From: Campylobacterota bacterium | Lineage (GTDB): Bacteria > Campylobacterota > Campylobacteria > Campylobacterales > Sulfurovaceae | NCBI GenBank assembly: GCA_003646505.1 | Contig: QMKT01000028.1 | Location: 1-14,442, forward strand | Length of the DNA stretch: 14,442 nucleotides | Direction: 5' to 3' | Part shown: piece after piece, positions 5,844-13,990 of the stretch | Layout: each line of letters starts with the position of its first letter | Numbering within the stretch: position 1 is the first letter of the stretch | Made by a program: the position numbers and the translations under genes | Notes under the pieces: model-generated | What the model saw: the letters and a program-made list of their open reading frames with translations, nothing else | Database searches by the model: none | Told to the model about the DNA's origin: nothing

Positions 5844-7237
5844 GTGACACAATTTTAGCTATTGATATCGGTTCCACTAAAATATGTGCCCTCATCGCAG
5901 AGGTTGAAGACTCCAAAGTTACGCTGCAAGGTCATGGTATCACTAAATCCCAAGGGATTAAAAAAGGTGCCATCACCAATATAGAACTTGCCTCAAAATC
6001 CATCAAAAAATCCATTAATGATGCGAAACGTATTGCAGGGAGTAATATTACTTCTGCCACTGTTTCTATCTCTAATGCTTATGCAAAAAGTCTGAACTCT
6101 ACTGGTATTGTCAACATACCACATAAAGATATCTCTATCAAAGAGATAAACCGTGTCATGCAAACTGCGCTTTACAATGCAAATGTTCCCAATGAGTATG
6201 AAGTGGTCCACGTCCTTCCTTATAACTTTAGAGTAGATGACCAGGATTTCATAGAAGATCCATTTGGTATGAATGCCTCTCGACTTGAAGTTGATGTCAA
6301 CATTATCATGACACAAAAATCAAATCTTTCAAATCTTAAAAAAGCCGTTCGTTCTGCAGGTGTAGATATAAACGGTATTGTTCTTAGCGGGTATGCCTCA
6401 GCTATTGCTACTATGAGTGAGGATGAAAAAGAACTTGGTGTTGCCGTCATCGATCTTGGAGGACAGACATCCAACCTTGTCATTCATACAGGTAACTCTA
6501 TCAGATACAATGATTTCCTAGGTGTAGGATCAAATCACATTACCAATGATTTATCTATGGCTCTGCATACTCCTTTGCAGATAGCTGAAAATGTAAAAAT
6601 ACGTCATGCCAACTTAGTGGAAACCAGTAATGAGATGATTGAACTACCTATTATAGGTGATGAAGAGAGTAGAAATGAAGTCTCTTTGGAGATCGTACAT
6701 TCTGTTATTTTCTCACGTGTTGAAGAAGCACTGATGATCCTCTCCAAGTCTGTAGACAAATCCGCACTCAAAGAACAAATAGGTGCAGGACTTATCCTTA
6801 CAGGAGGTATGACAAAACTCAAGGGTATCAGAGAATTAGCACAGGCCATTTTCTCTGGTATGCCTGTACGAGTAGCTTACCCGCATAATGTAAATGGGCT
6901 TTTTGAAGAATTAAAAGACCCTGCTTATGCTACAGTCATTGGTTTATTGCTTTACAATGCCGGTGAACATACACAATATGAGATCAATTTTCAGCAAGAA
7001 TTGTTACACTCAAAAGAAGAACACAAGGATGACCTGACAAATATCAAGATAGGTCATACTTCTAACGATACGGAAGAGAAAGCAGAAACGAAAAGTCAAA
7101 AAACTGCCAAAGACAGTAAATCGTCAAAAGATACTATAGAAGAGACAAGTATCACATTTGACGATTTACCGGATCTAGGTCATGAAAACAAAAATCCTAT
7201 TAAAAAGCTAGCCAATTGGGCAAGGCAGCTTTTTTAA
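5840..7237 (+). CDS. ftsA: Cell division protein FtsA
   Basis: An actin-like ATPase that tethers FtsZ filaments to the inner membrane and recruits later divisome proteins. Of 465 residues, the nucleotide-site motifs are LAIDIGSTKICALIAEVED (phosphate 1, 6-24), AVIDLGGQTSNLVIH (phosphate 2, 202-216) and GLILTGGMTKLKGI (adenosine, 317-330). The FtsA-specific 1C domain lies around 85-165 (FRVDDQDFIEDPFGMNASRL). Residues about 385-450 form a charged, variable linker. The extreme C-terminus, NPIKKLANWARQLF, is the amphipathic membrane-targeting helix. The start is TTG at 5840, overlapping the upstream TGA (TTGA) and preceded by GGGAGGG (5825-5831) at 8 nt, a very strong SD that compensates for the weak start codon. 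A terminator-like hairpin covers its final codons, upstream of ftsZ. Confidence 0.97.
   Translation: MSDTILAIDIGSTKICALIAEVEDSKVTLQGHGITKSQGIKKGAITNIELASKSIKKSINDAKRIAGSNITSATVSISNAYAKSLNSTGIVNIPHKDISIKEINRVMQTALYNANVPNEYEVVHVLPYNFRVDDQDFIEDPFGMNASRLEVDVNIIMTQKSNLSNLKKAVRSAGVDINGIVLSGYASAIATMSEDEKELGVAVIDLGGQTSNLVIHTGNSIRYNDFLGVGSNHITNDLSMALHTPLQIAENVKIRHANLVETSNEMIELPIIGDEESRNEVSLEIVHSVIFSRVEEALMILSKSVDKSALKEQIGAGLILTGGMTKLKGIRELAQAIFSGMPVRVAYPHNVNGLFEELKDPAYATVIGLLLYNAGEHTQYEINFQQELLHSKEEHKDDLTNIKIGHTSNDTEEKAETKSQKTAKDSKSSKDTIEETSITFDDLPDLGHENKNPIKKLANWARQLF
7202..7235 (+). terminator. Terminator-like hairpin within the last codons of ftsA (possible attenuator)
   Basis: AAAAAGCT (7202-7209), bulged A, GCC (7211-7213), loop AATTGGGCAA (7214-7223), GGC (7224-7226), AGCTTTTT (7227-7234). 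This makes an 11-pair stem with one bulge, ending in a run of six T (7230-7235) that continues into the ftsA stop TAA. It has the form of a Rho-independent terminator but overlaps coding sequence, so ribosomes finishing ftsA would block it. It may set the ftsZ:ftsA transcript ratio. Confidence 0.45.
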
Positions 7238-7272
7238 TCGATTTCACATACAACACAAAAAGGGAGGAAAAA

Positions 7273-8430
7273 ATGGAAGAGTTTGAAATAGACATTATTG
7301 AAACAAAGTGTCACACTAATGGGGCAAAAATAAAAGCTATCGGTGTCGGCGGTGGTGGCGGAAACATGATTAATCATATGATAACTGAGGGTATCAATAG
7401 TATTGATCTAATTGTTGCCAATACTGATGCACAGGCATTAGATTCTTCACTTGCACCATTTAAGATGCAACTTGGAATGAACGCAACTAGAGGTTTGGGT
7501 GCGGGAATGGTTCCAGACAAAGGTAGAGAAGCTGCACTTGAAAGTTTTGAAGACATCAAAGCAATGCTGGAGGGTTCAGACATCGTCTTTATCTCTGCAG
7601 GTCTTGGCGGGGGTACTGGTACCGGTGCTGCACCTATCATTGCTCAAGCTGCAAAAGAGGTAGGTGCACTTACTGTTTCTATCGTTACAAGTCCTTTTAA
7701 ATTTGAAGGTCGTAAAAGAACGAAACTTGCAAAAGAAGGTTTGGAAGAACTCAAACGTGAGAGTGATTCTATCATTGTTGTTCCTAACGAAAAACTTCTT
7801 TCTATTGTTGAAAAGAACCTTGGGATCAAAGAGAGTTTTAGAATGGTAGATGACATTCTCGCTCAAGCTGTTGGTGGTATTTCAAAAGTGATCCTTTCAC
7901 ATGGTGACAATGACATAAACCTTGACTTTGCCGATGTAAAAACAGTGATGAACCATAGAGGTTTAGCACTGATGGGTACAGGATACAGTTCTGGTGCTGC
8001 TGCAGCTTATGATGCGGCAAAAATGGCTATCGAGTCACCACTACTTGATAACATCTCCATTGATGGTGCTATGGGTGTACTTGTTCAGTTTGACATACAT
8101 CCAGACTACCCACTTAACGGTATTTCCGAAGCGATGGAAATCATCTATGAGAGTGCAGATGAAGATGCGGATGTTATTTTTGGTACCACAACAAATGAGT
8201 CTATGGAAATTGATGAAGTTAGAATTACAATCGTTGCTACTGGTTTTGAAGATAAAAATGCTATTCCTGCTCCAACAGAGAAAAAACAGGAAACACTTTT
8301 AAACACTAGTGCCAACTCTTGTAATATCAATACCCTTAGATCTGCAAACAAAATGGTTGTAGGTGGATACAATGGCGATAATGAAGATATTTTAGATGTA
8401 CCAACTTTTCTAAGAAAGCAAATGGATTAG
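7273..8430 (+). CDS. ftsZ: Cell division protein FtsZ
   Basis: The tubulin-like GTPase that polymerises into the Z-ring at midcell and organises septal wall synthesis. Of 385 residues, the nucleotide fold starts at KIKAIGVGGGGGNMINHMI (19-37), the tubulin signature GGGTGTGA is at 112-119, and the T7 synergy loop is NLDFADVKTVM (216-226; Asp218 and Asp221 complete the GTPase site of the next subunit). The C-terminal domain runs to about 330, then a short linker (about 330-370) leads to the conserved tail peptide LDVPTFLRKQ (374-383), the FtsA-binding motif. The ATG at 7273 is chosen over the in-frame upstream start at 7216 because GGGAGG (7262-7267) lies 5 nt before it and the upstream extension overlaps ftsA. 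It is the last gene of the operon, with a strong terminator 53 nt after the stop. Confidence 0.98.
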   Translation: MEEFEIDIIETKCHTNGAKIKAIGVGGGGGNMINHMITEGINSIDLIVANTDAQALDSSLAPFKMQLGMNATRGLGAGMVPDKGREAALESFEDIKAMLEGSDIVFISAGLGGGTGTGAAPIIAQAAKEVGALTVSIVTSPFKFEGRKRTKLAKEGLEELKRESDSIIVVPNEKLLSIVEKNLGIKESFRMVDDILAQAVGGISKVILSHGDNDINLDFADVKTVMNHRGLALMGTGYSSGAAAAYDAAKMAIESPLLDNISIDGAMGVLVQFDIHPDYPLNGISEAMEIIYESADEDADVIFGTTTNESMEIDEVRITIVATGFEDKNAIPAPTEKKQETLLNTSANSCNINTLRSANKMVVGGYNGDNEDILDVPTFLRKQMD

Positions 8431-8482
8431 AAAGCTAGTCGATTAAAAATGGAAATAGTCTAAAAACTTTTCCTTCCCTTTT

Positions 8483-8508
8483 AAAAGAGAGTTTTTCCAC
8501 TCTCTTTT
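8483..8508. terminator. Strong bidirectional Rho-independent terminator after ftsZ
   Basis: AAAAGAGAGT (8483-8492), loop TTTTCC, ACTCTCTTTT (8499-8508): a perfect 10-bp stem, followed by T on the plus strand and by a T-run on the minus strand as well. It ends the chaperone-ftsA-ftsZ operon and, 7 nt beyond its stop, the convergent cytochrome c gene. Confidence 0.85.
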
Positions 8509-8514
8509 TATTCA

Positions 8515-10194
8515 TCAAGGTCTGACTATCATATTTTCTATATCTGTTTTCAATCCTTCTTTTATTTCTTTATAAACATTTTCCATCACTTTAACATTAG
8601 ATTCTCTTCCATACATAAAACTCTGCTCTTCCACGATCACTTTATAGGCTTTATTAAGCTTTAAAGCACGCCTTTGAGAAGGGAACAGCAACAATGATAT
8701 ATCATCATGTAAAGCATCTATCATAGACTCATTTATACTTCCATTACTATCGAAGAATATTTCTTTTACCTCATCATTGTTTCTAAATTCATTGCCCGAG
8801 TGATTGTTGTGTAAATAAAAACTGTATTCATACTGTTTCCCATACTTTTTATACTCTACCTTGGGTTCATTCATGCCCTTAAGTCCTTTTTGACTCCAGT
8901 GATTCCAGCCATGATCATTCTGATCTTTATGCACACCTTCAAACTTGCGTGCAAATGCAAAAGTAGAATCTGTCGTAGCCCCGAGATGTGAATGACAACC
9001 CATACAGGATATGGTCTCTTCATGTGTTTGAGGTCTGAGACCCCCTGCCTTGTCTTCTATAAACCCTTGATATTTCCATCCGATCTCATTACGCAAGCCC
9101 TCTTCATAGTTTCCTCTAAAAAGAGCTATTCTTGCTTCCAAACTCTCTAGTGCTTGAGCCTCCCAGAATTCTGACTGGGCAGCTCTTTGAATCTCACCAT
9201 AGGTTTTCCAGGTAGTTTTTTTAGCATAGCGAAGTTCTTTCATTCTTGCAGACAGTTTGATTAGATCTTTTTTTTCATCCCAATCCAAATATCTTACAGA
9301 GTGTAAAAACTCAGTATTTTCAGGAAAAAGTCCTGGAGCCAAATGTATTTTTTCTGCTTTCAGATACCATTTTGCCAATCCGACATAAGATCTTACCTTG
9401 GGAGAAATAATGTTGGAGGTATCAGCGATCCCGTTAGCATTAATATCAACACCATAAGTCCGTTCATCCACAGGAAAATCAAATGTTATCTCTTTTTGTT
9501 TCACCAAAGCTTCGACAATAGCAAGGTTAAGTTTATATACCTCTTTGTCAAATGTATTATTCTCGTCTTGTGTGAACAGAGTGTCGAGTCGGATAAGAAC
9601 ATCATCTGTAGAACCGTTTGTTGGCCAAAATGTCCCTAAGAAAGGAAAATATCTAAATGCTCTCCAACCTGTGTAAGCACCATTTTTATTTTGATCAAAC
9701 CCTTCATCATCAAAGTTGAAATAACAATCTGGCCTATATCCTTTCCATGTGTCAGGAAGTTCCTGAGATAATAAAATATCTCCCTCATCAGTAAAGTAAT
9801 TTGATCTACGTACATAGTCCAAGATATAGCTATCACTCATCACTCCTACTTCTTTTCTTTTATCTTTAAACAAATTAGTAAAAGGGTTTTTCATTGCTTG
9901 CTTGGGAAAATTATAGACTTCTTGTAAATGACTGTCATTATAATAATTAGGTATCTTCCCCTTGGTATGACAGGAGTAACAAGGGTTAAAAACTTTTGCT
10001 TCCTCTTTATCGGATGTTTTGGTATAACACATAGGCGTAATATATGCCGCTCTTGTATTAATTATCTTCTCATAGCTGATACTGTTTTTTGCTTCGAGGG
10101 TTTGTATATAAGTCTGCTTCTTAACACTGTCTGAGAAAAGAGAACTACAACTCAAAACAAATAATAAAAGTTTTATTTTTATACTTGACCTCAC
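8515..10194 (-). CDS. Exported di-heme cytochrome c of unknown function
   Basis: A 559-residue protein with two c-type heme attachment motifs: CYSCH (72-76) near the N-terminus and CMGCH (397-401), more than 300 residues later. The N-terminus (SIKIKLLLFVLSCSSLFS) is a secretion signal. It could be cut by signal peptidase I after about residue 21, or as a lipoprotein at Cys16 (VLSC is a poor lipobox). Hemes would be attached in the periplasm. Between the hemes lie aspartate/asparagine-rich loops of the Ca-binding type (DDEGFDQNKNGAYTG, 162-176; DINANGIADT, 250-259). The start is GTG at 10194, supported by AAGGA (10204-10200) at 5 nt, which overlaps the stop of the upstream PhoX-like gene; the two genes form an operon. 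I do not recognise the family. Its size exceeds simple electron carriers, so an enzymatic or partner role with the PhoX-like protein is likely. Confidence 0.8.
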   Translation of the reverse strand: MRSSIKIKLLLFVLSCSSLFSDSVKKQTYIQTLEAKNSISYEKIINTRAAYITPMCYTKTSDKEEAKVFNPCYSCHTKGKIPNYYNDSHLQEVYNFPKQAMKNPFTNLFKDKRKEVGVMSDSYILDYVRRSNYFTDEGDILLSQELPDTWKGYRPDCYFNFDDEGFDQNKNGAYTGWRAFRYFPFLGTFWPTNGSTDDVLIRLDTLFTQDENNTFDKEVYKLNLAIVEALVKQKEITFDFPVDERTYGVDINANGIADTSNIISPKVRSYVGLAKWYLKAEKIHLAPGLFPENTEFLHSVRYLDWDEKKDLIKLSARMKELRYAKKTTWKTYGEIQRAAQSEFWEAQALESLEARIALFRGNYEEGLRNEIGWKYQGFIEDKAGGLRPQTHEETISCMGCHSHLGATTDSTFAFARKFEGVHKDQNDHGWNHWSQKGLKGMNEPKVEYKKYGKQYEYSFYLHNNHSGNEFRNNDEVKEIFFDSNGSINESMIDALHDDISLLLFPSQRRALKLNKAYKVIVEEQSFMYGRESNVKVMENVYKEIKEGLKTDIENMIVRP

Positions 10195-10202
10195 TAGCGT
10201 CC

Positions 10203-12080
10203 TTACTTAAATATCTCTGATGGTAATCCATCAAAATATCCAATACTTGCGTTAAGTTGCTCCTCTGTCGCACTTTCTATAAGCCTGGCATTATCCACAG
10301 AACCATCAATCGCTTTAGGGTTATCTCGAAAAGGGTGCTGTATATTTATGAGTAAAATACCTTTTTCATTGATAGCTTTTATGTCTACCCCTGTCACCTC
10401 TGCCCCAATAGGTAATGATGCAATTCGCGTTAATTTTTTACTTTGTGTATTGTATGCCCAGGTCATGTTGTTGACATGTTTTACTGTATCTTCAGAGATA
10501 AGCAGTGTACTATGCCCAATATAAGTAATGTTGTCCGGATTAGAAATACCAGCTGGGTGACATGTCCATTCATTTGCATAGGTATCGTTTATATCTAAAG
10601 GTTGTCCAACAACGACCGTTTTCATAGATATACCACTATAACTGCTATCTAAAGCCAATTCATACACTGCACCGCAAACATTGGATTCAAGTCTTATATC
10701 ATTAATCGGCTCTTGACCTTTATAATTATCTTCCATACTCTTTTTGATTTCAGACATTGAAATGTAGAGTACATTTTTGTCTGCATCATAGCTAAGACCT
10801 TCTTCTTTTCTAAATTCTATTGTTGCACCTTTAAGTGCTGCATATTTTCTTGTTTCGAGGAATGCTGCGGCTTTCTCTTGACCCACTTTAAGTGTAAGAC
10901 ATTCAAGCGTAGAGTCTTCATATACTTTTGTACCCGTAACACAGGTTCCATTCTCATCAGGTTTCAAAATATCAAAGATATCTGTTATTTTCATTTTAGA
11001 CTTTATCATCGCCTCAATTTCACTGTCTTTTGCATGACCAAGTTCTATCCAGGAAACATCAAAAGCACCGCCATTCTGAGCAGAAGTCTGCACTACTTTA
11101 GCTGCATACAGTGTCCCCTCCCAGTCTGCTTTAAAATCTGTGATCTCAGCATCTGAAACAAACTTCCATAAGCCTTTTGCCGTACCGTCATCTGACATAT
11201 AAACTGTTTTACCATCAGGCATCATAGTTGCCAGTTCCGGCGTATATTTACCTGTCACATAGTGTTTGGAACTTTTAGTTGATCCATCTTCCTGAGGCTG
11301 CACTTCGACAATATATCCATAATTGTATGGAGAAAAACTGTCTCCGTTATACCCATTATTCTTATCTATATTTACATCACCAAGATAGCTTTGCATGCCA
11401 TCAACATACGCACAAAAATAATCTGCTTTGCCTTCTACATCATTCACTGTACCATCTAAAGCACAGTCAACATAAAAAGGTGAATTCGTGTCTGCAAAAA
11501 TGGAATTCAATGAATAATCTTCTTCTCCACCCAGATGACTTCCATACATCGTTTTTGAAGAGGCACAGTTAATGATCGTACCGCCCATAGCAGAAAGGTC
11601 AACCGGTTTGGTATCCACCGCTTTAAATACATCCTCTTCCACTGTTACTTCTGTCTGATAAAGCATCCCTGGTCTCTCTTCCATATGTGTGATAAGGTAA
11701 TGTTTATTCCCTACAGTGATCAGTGAATTCCCATCAGGCATATCAGAGATATCTTCTTCTTTTCCCTTTAATATAGGTTTATTATGGATATCTGTCATAA
11801 GCCCGATCTTCCCAGAACCTATGATATCACCCATCTTTGCTAACACTTTATACTTTAATGGGTAGGCTCTGCTTGTATTATCATCATACTTTACAACAAG
11901 CGTTTCTGAGATCCTCATCTTTTGTTTTTCTACATCATTTTTTGAAAGTGGTACAGAGGAGAATGAAATACCAATAACATTTTTTTGAGTAAAGAAAGTG
12001 CTGTCAAATCTATTGAGAATGAAGAATAGGAAGAATAATAAGCCAAGAATTAGAAATATAAAACGCGTCGTACTTTTCAT
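10203..12080 (-). CDS. PhoX/DUF839-family protein, membrane-anchored, non-Tat
   Basis: A 625-residue protein resembling PhoX-type (DUF839) beta-propeller phosphatases, which use Fe and Ca to cleave phosphate esters in the periplasm. Family-like segments in order are MGGTIINCASSKTMYGSHLG then EED (165-188; compare the NCxGG-TPWGTWLTCEE region), YGYIVEVQP (254-262), TGKYTPELATM (277-287, where PhoX has GRFxHE; Glu282 is kept), VYMSDDGTAKGLWKFV (293-308), NPDNITYIGHSTLLISED (514-531), and AEVTGVDIKAINEKGILLIN then IQHP (560-583). The N-terminus (residues 7-23) is a plain hydrophobic anchor with no twin-arginine motif, although classical PhoX is Tat-exported. The main catalytic Trp/Glu positions look altered, so phosphatase activity is uncertain. 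The distal gene of the operon, 8 nt away, is a di-heme cytochrome c, which hints at a redox rather than purely hydrolytic role. Confidence 0.72.
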   Translation of the reverse strand: MKSTTRFIFLILGLLFFLFFILNRFDSTFFTQKNVIGISFSSVPLSKNDVEKQKMRISETLVVKYDDNTSRAYPLKYKVLAKMGDIIGSGKIGLMTDIHNKPILKGKEEDISDMPDGNSLITVGNKHYLITHMEERPGMLYQTEVTVEEDVFKAVDTKPVDLSAMGGTIINCASSKTMYGSHLGGEEDYSLNSIFADTNSPFYVDCALDGTVNDVEGKADYFCAYVDGMQSYLGDVNIDKNNGYNGDSFSPYNYGYIVEVQPQEDGSTKSSKHYVTGKYTPELATMMPDGKTVYMSDDGTAKGLWKFVSDAEITDFKADWEGTLYAAKVVQTSAQNGGAFDVSWIELGHAKDSEIEAMIKSKMKITDIFDILKPDENGTCVTGTKVYEDSTLECLTLKVGQEKAAAFLETRKYAALKGATIEFRKEEGLSYDADKNVLYISMSEIKKSMEDNYKGQEPINDIRLESNVCGAVYELALDSSYSGISMKTVVVGQPLDINDTYANEWTCHPAGISNPDNITYIGHSTLLISEDTVKHVNNMTWAYNTQSKKLTRIASLPIGAEVTGVDIKAINEKGILLINIQHPFRDNPKAIDGSVDNARLIESATEEQLNASIGYFDGLPSEIFK

Positions 12081-12206
12081 TAAATCTTATTTTCCTTTTT
12101 ATAAACATTTTACCATAATATACCCACTAAAAATCACTTCAAATACTATACGCTGTCATTAATAATTTTTAGTTAAAATTAGATAATTTTTTTTTAGGAA
12201 TAATGC
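12081..12206. promoter_or_regulatory. Divergent promoter region of the PhoX-like operon and UPF0323 lipoprotein gene
   Basis: Leftward, TATAGT on the minus strand (12150-12145) is a fair -10, which would give a leader of about 58 nt before the ATG at 12080. Rightward, TAAAAT (12174-12179) is the best -10, with a start near 12186 and AGGAA (12196-12200) 6 nt before the ATG at 12207. I see no -35 boxes and no Pho-box-like repeats. Confidence 0.35.
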
Positions 12207-12779
12207 ATGAAACATTTAACAAAACTTTCAACTATAGCAGCTGCTACTGGACTTGGTGCTCTTTTAGCCACAGGTGTAACAGGATGTACACAGCAACAAC
12301 AAGAACAACAACAGGCAAAAGGTGCTTTTGTCTTCATTGAAGAGACAGCTGTGGGAAAATATAAGATTATAAATGAATTTCCTGCAGAAGAGACACGTAT
12401 CGTACTTAAAAAACTCGATGGCAGTGAAGATTTTTTGAATCAAGCTCAACTAGATGCACTCATCAAAGAAGAAGCAGCAAAAATAGATGATGGTACTTCA
12501 GAGCTTACAAAGGAAAATCCACAAGCAAGTCAAGGTATGGGGCTGGGTTCCACCATCATGGCAAGTATGGCTGGTGCTATGCTTGGTGCATGGATAGGAA
12601 ACAAACTTTTTGGAAATCAAAACTACCAAAACAACCGTAAAGCAGGATATAAATCTCCTTCAACCTACTCTAAAAGTAAAAAAAGTTTTAATAAACCAAG
12701 AAGTACTTCCAGTAAAAAAGGCGGATTCTTTGGAGGTAAAAAATCTTCAAGTAGATCCGGCGGATTCTTTGGAGGATAA
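12207..12779 (+). CDS. UPF0323-family lipoprotein
   Basis: A 190-residue lipoprotein. The signal peptide (MKHLTKLSTIAAATGLGALL) ends in the lipobox VTGC, with lipidated Cys27. It is followed by a Gln-rich stretch, a conserved globular part (AFVFIEETAVGKYKIINEFP, then EETRIVLKKLDGSEDFL, about 40-77), a Gly/Ala-rich hydrophobic helix (GLGSTIMASMAGAMLGAWIG, about 111-130) and a basic Ser/Lys/Gly tail ending in two GGFFGG repeats. This matches the UPF0323 lipoproteins I recall from Helicobacter and Campylobacter, whose function is unknown; there, as here, the next gene is a glutathionylspermidine-synthase-like protein. The glycine-zipper helix suggests membrane insertion or oligomerisation. AGGAA lies 6 nt before the ATG. 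The DNA of the last GGFFGG repeat supplies the SD of the next gene. Confidence 0.88.
   Translation: MKHLTKLSTIAAATGLGALLATGVTGCTQQQQEQQQAKGAFVFIEETAVGKYKIINEFPAEETRIVLKKLDGSEDFLNQAQLDALIKEEAAKIDDGTSELTKENPQASQGMGLGSTIMASMAGAMLGAWIGNKLFGNQNYQNNRKAGYKSPSTYSKSKKSFNKPRSTSSKKGGFFGGKKSSSRSGGFFGG
12720..12775 (+). repeat. 17-bp direct repeat encoding the GGFFGG tail, second copy carrying the next gene's SD
   Basis: GGCGGATTCTTTGGAGG occurs exactly at 12720-12736 and 12759-12775. Each copy encodes G-G-F-F-G-G. The GGAGG ending the second copy is 7 nt before the ATG at 12783 and is the only SD in sight for the synthetase gene. The repeat is thus coding sequence and translation signal at once. Confidence 0.7.
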
Positions 12780-12782
12780 GCA

Positions 12783-13973
12783 ATGTTAAATTTACAAAAA
12801 ACCACTCCCCTAGATACAGACTACTTAGAGTCACTTGGTTTTGTCTGGCATACAGACAGTGATGAGACATCTTATATTTCAGATGAACTGCTCGTACTCT
12901 CGGAAGCTGAGGCAGAAGCCTACTATGAGGCTACAAATACTTTGTATGACATGGTGGTTGAAGCAGCAGAACATGTCGTAGAAAATAATCTCTTCCATGA
13001 AATAGGTATACCCTTTAACCTTGTAGACGTCATCAAAGAGTCTTGGGAAAATGATGTACACTGGCATCTTTACGGACGTTTTGATTTAGCGGGAGGAATA
13101 GATGGGACACCCATTAAACTCTTAGAGTTCAATGCCGATACCCCTACCGCACTTTTTGAAACTGCCATACTCCAATGGGCTATGCTCAAACAAGATGGTC
13201 TTGAAGAATCAAGTCAATTCAATGCCCTCTATGAAGCTCTTATTGACAACTTTAAACGTTTGGTCACACTTCAGGAAGATGTCTCGGATTTTGAAGAACG
13301 TTATGACGGGTGGGACTTTCTGTTTACCTCGGTAAAAGGAAACTCTGAAGAAGAAAATACCGTAAGACTGCTTCAGCATATCGCAACAGAGGCAGGGTAT
13401 CAAACAGAGTTTGCTTACATTGATGATATAGAGTTCTCTGCAGAAGAAGGCATAAGCTATAACGATAAAAACTATGAACTTTGGTTTAAACTCATCCCGT
13501 GGGAAGACATTGCACTCGAAGAATCAGATCTGGCAATGCTACTGACCAATATCATCAAAAACCAAAAAGCCATCATTTTCAATCCGGCCTACACCCTGCT
13601 CTTCCAAAGCAAAGGATTACTCAAAATACTATGGGATCTCTTCCCGGGTCACCCTCTTCTACTCGAAACATCTTTTGAACCCTTAGATGGACAAAAACAA
13701 GTCAAGAAACCAGTATTTGGAAGAGAAGGCGGTTCGGTCAGTATCTTAGATGAAGAAGCAAATGCCATAGAAAGTGTAGAAGGTGACTATGACAACCATA
13801 AAATGGTGTACCAAGCCTACACAGAACTAGCAACCGATTCACAAGGACAATCATATCAGGCAGGTGTCTTCTATGCTTATGAAGCCTGTGGACTTGGATT
13901 TAGAAAAGGTGGAAGAATTCTTAATAATATGTCTAAGTTTGTGGGGCATGTTGTTCAAATTACACCAATATGA
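12783..13973 (+). CDS. Glutathionylspermidine-synthase-like ATP-grasp protein
   Basis: A 396-residue member of the GspS_C (glutathionylspermidine synthase C-terminal) family. Such proteins are ATP-grasp C-N ligases that join a carboxylate to an amine through an acyl phosphate. Visible family segments are YGRFDLAGGIDGTPIKLLEF then NADTPTALFE (97-126, the substrate/metal loop), NPAYTLLFQSKGLLKILWDL (267-286), PVFGREGGSVSIL (310-322, nucleotide-binding), and CGLGFRKGGRILNNMSKFVG (369-388). There is no amidase domain like the one in E. coli Gsp, so this is the synthetase half alone. In E. coli the substrates are glutathione and spermidine; for these single-domain homologues the true substrate is not known, and they may act on a peptide or protein such as the adjacent lipoprotein. 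It lies 3 nt after that gene's stop and shares its transcript. It probably acts in the cytoplasm, having no signal peptide. Confidence 0.85.
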   Translation: MLNLQKTTPLDTDYLESLGFVWHTDSDETSYISDELLVLSEAEAEAYYEATNTLYDMVVEAAEHVVENNLFHEIGIPFNLVDVIKESWENDVHWHLYGRFDLAGGIDGTPIKLLEFNADTPTALFETAILQWAMLKQDGLEESSQFNALYEALIDNFKRLVTLQEDVSDFEERYDGWDFLFTSVKGNSEEENTVRLLQHIATEAGYQTEFAYIDDIEFSAEEGISYNDKNYELWFKLIPWEDIALEESDLAMLLTNIIKNQKAIIFNPAYTLLFQSKGLLKILWDLFPGHPLLLETSFEPLDGQKQVKKPVFGREGGSVSILDEEANAIESVEGDYDNHKMVYQAYTELATDSQGQSYQAGVFYAYEACGLGFRKGGRILNNMSKFVGHVVQITPI

Positions 13974-13990
13974 GCGTAATGAAAAAAGAG

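Noticed and set aside
7216..7272. FtsZ start at 7216
   Set aside because: It would overlap the end of ftsA and add an unconserved leader. The ATG at 7273 has a strong GGGAGG SD and the expected N-terminus.
9343..9639. Plus-strand open frames opposite the cytochrome and PhoX-like genes
   Set aside because: They are antisense shadows of well-supported genes, with no SD or family features.
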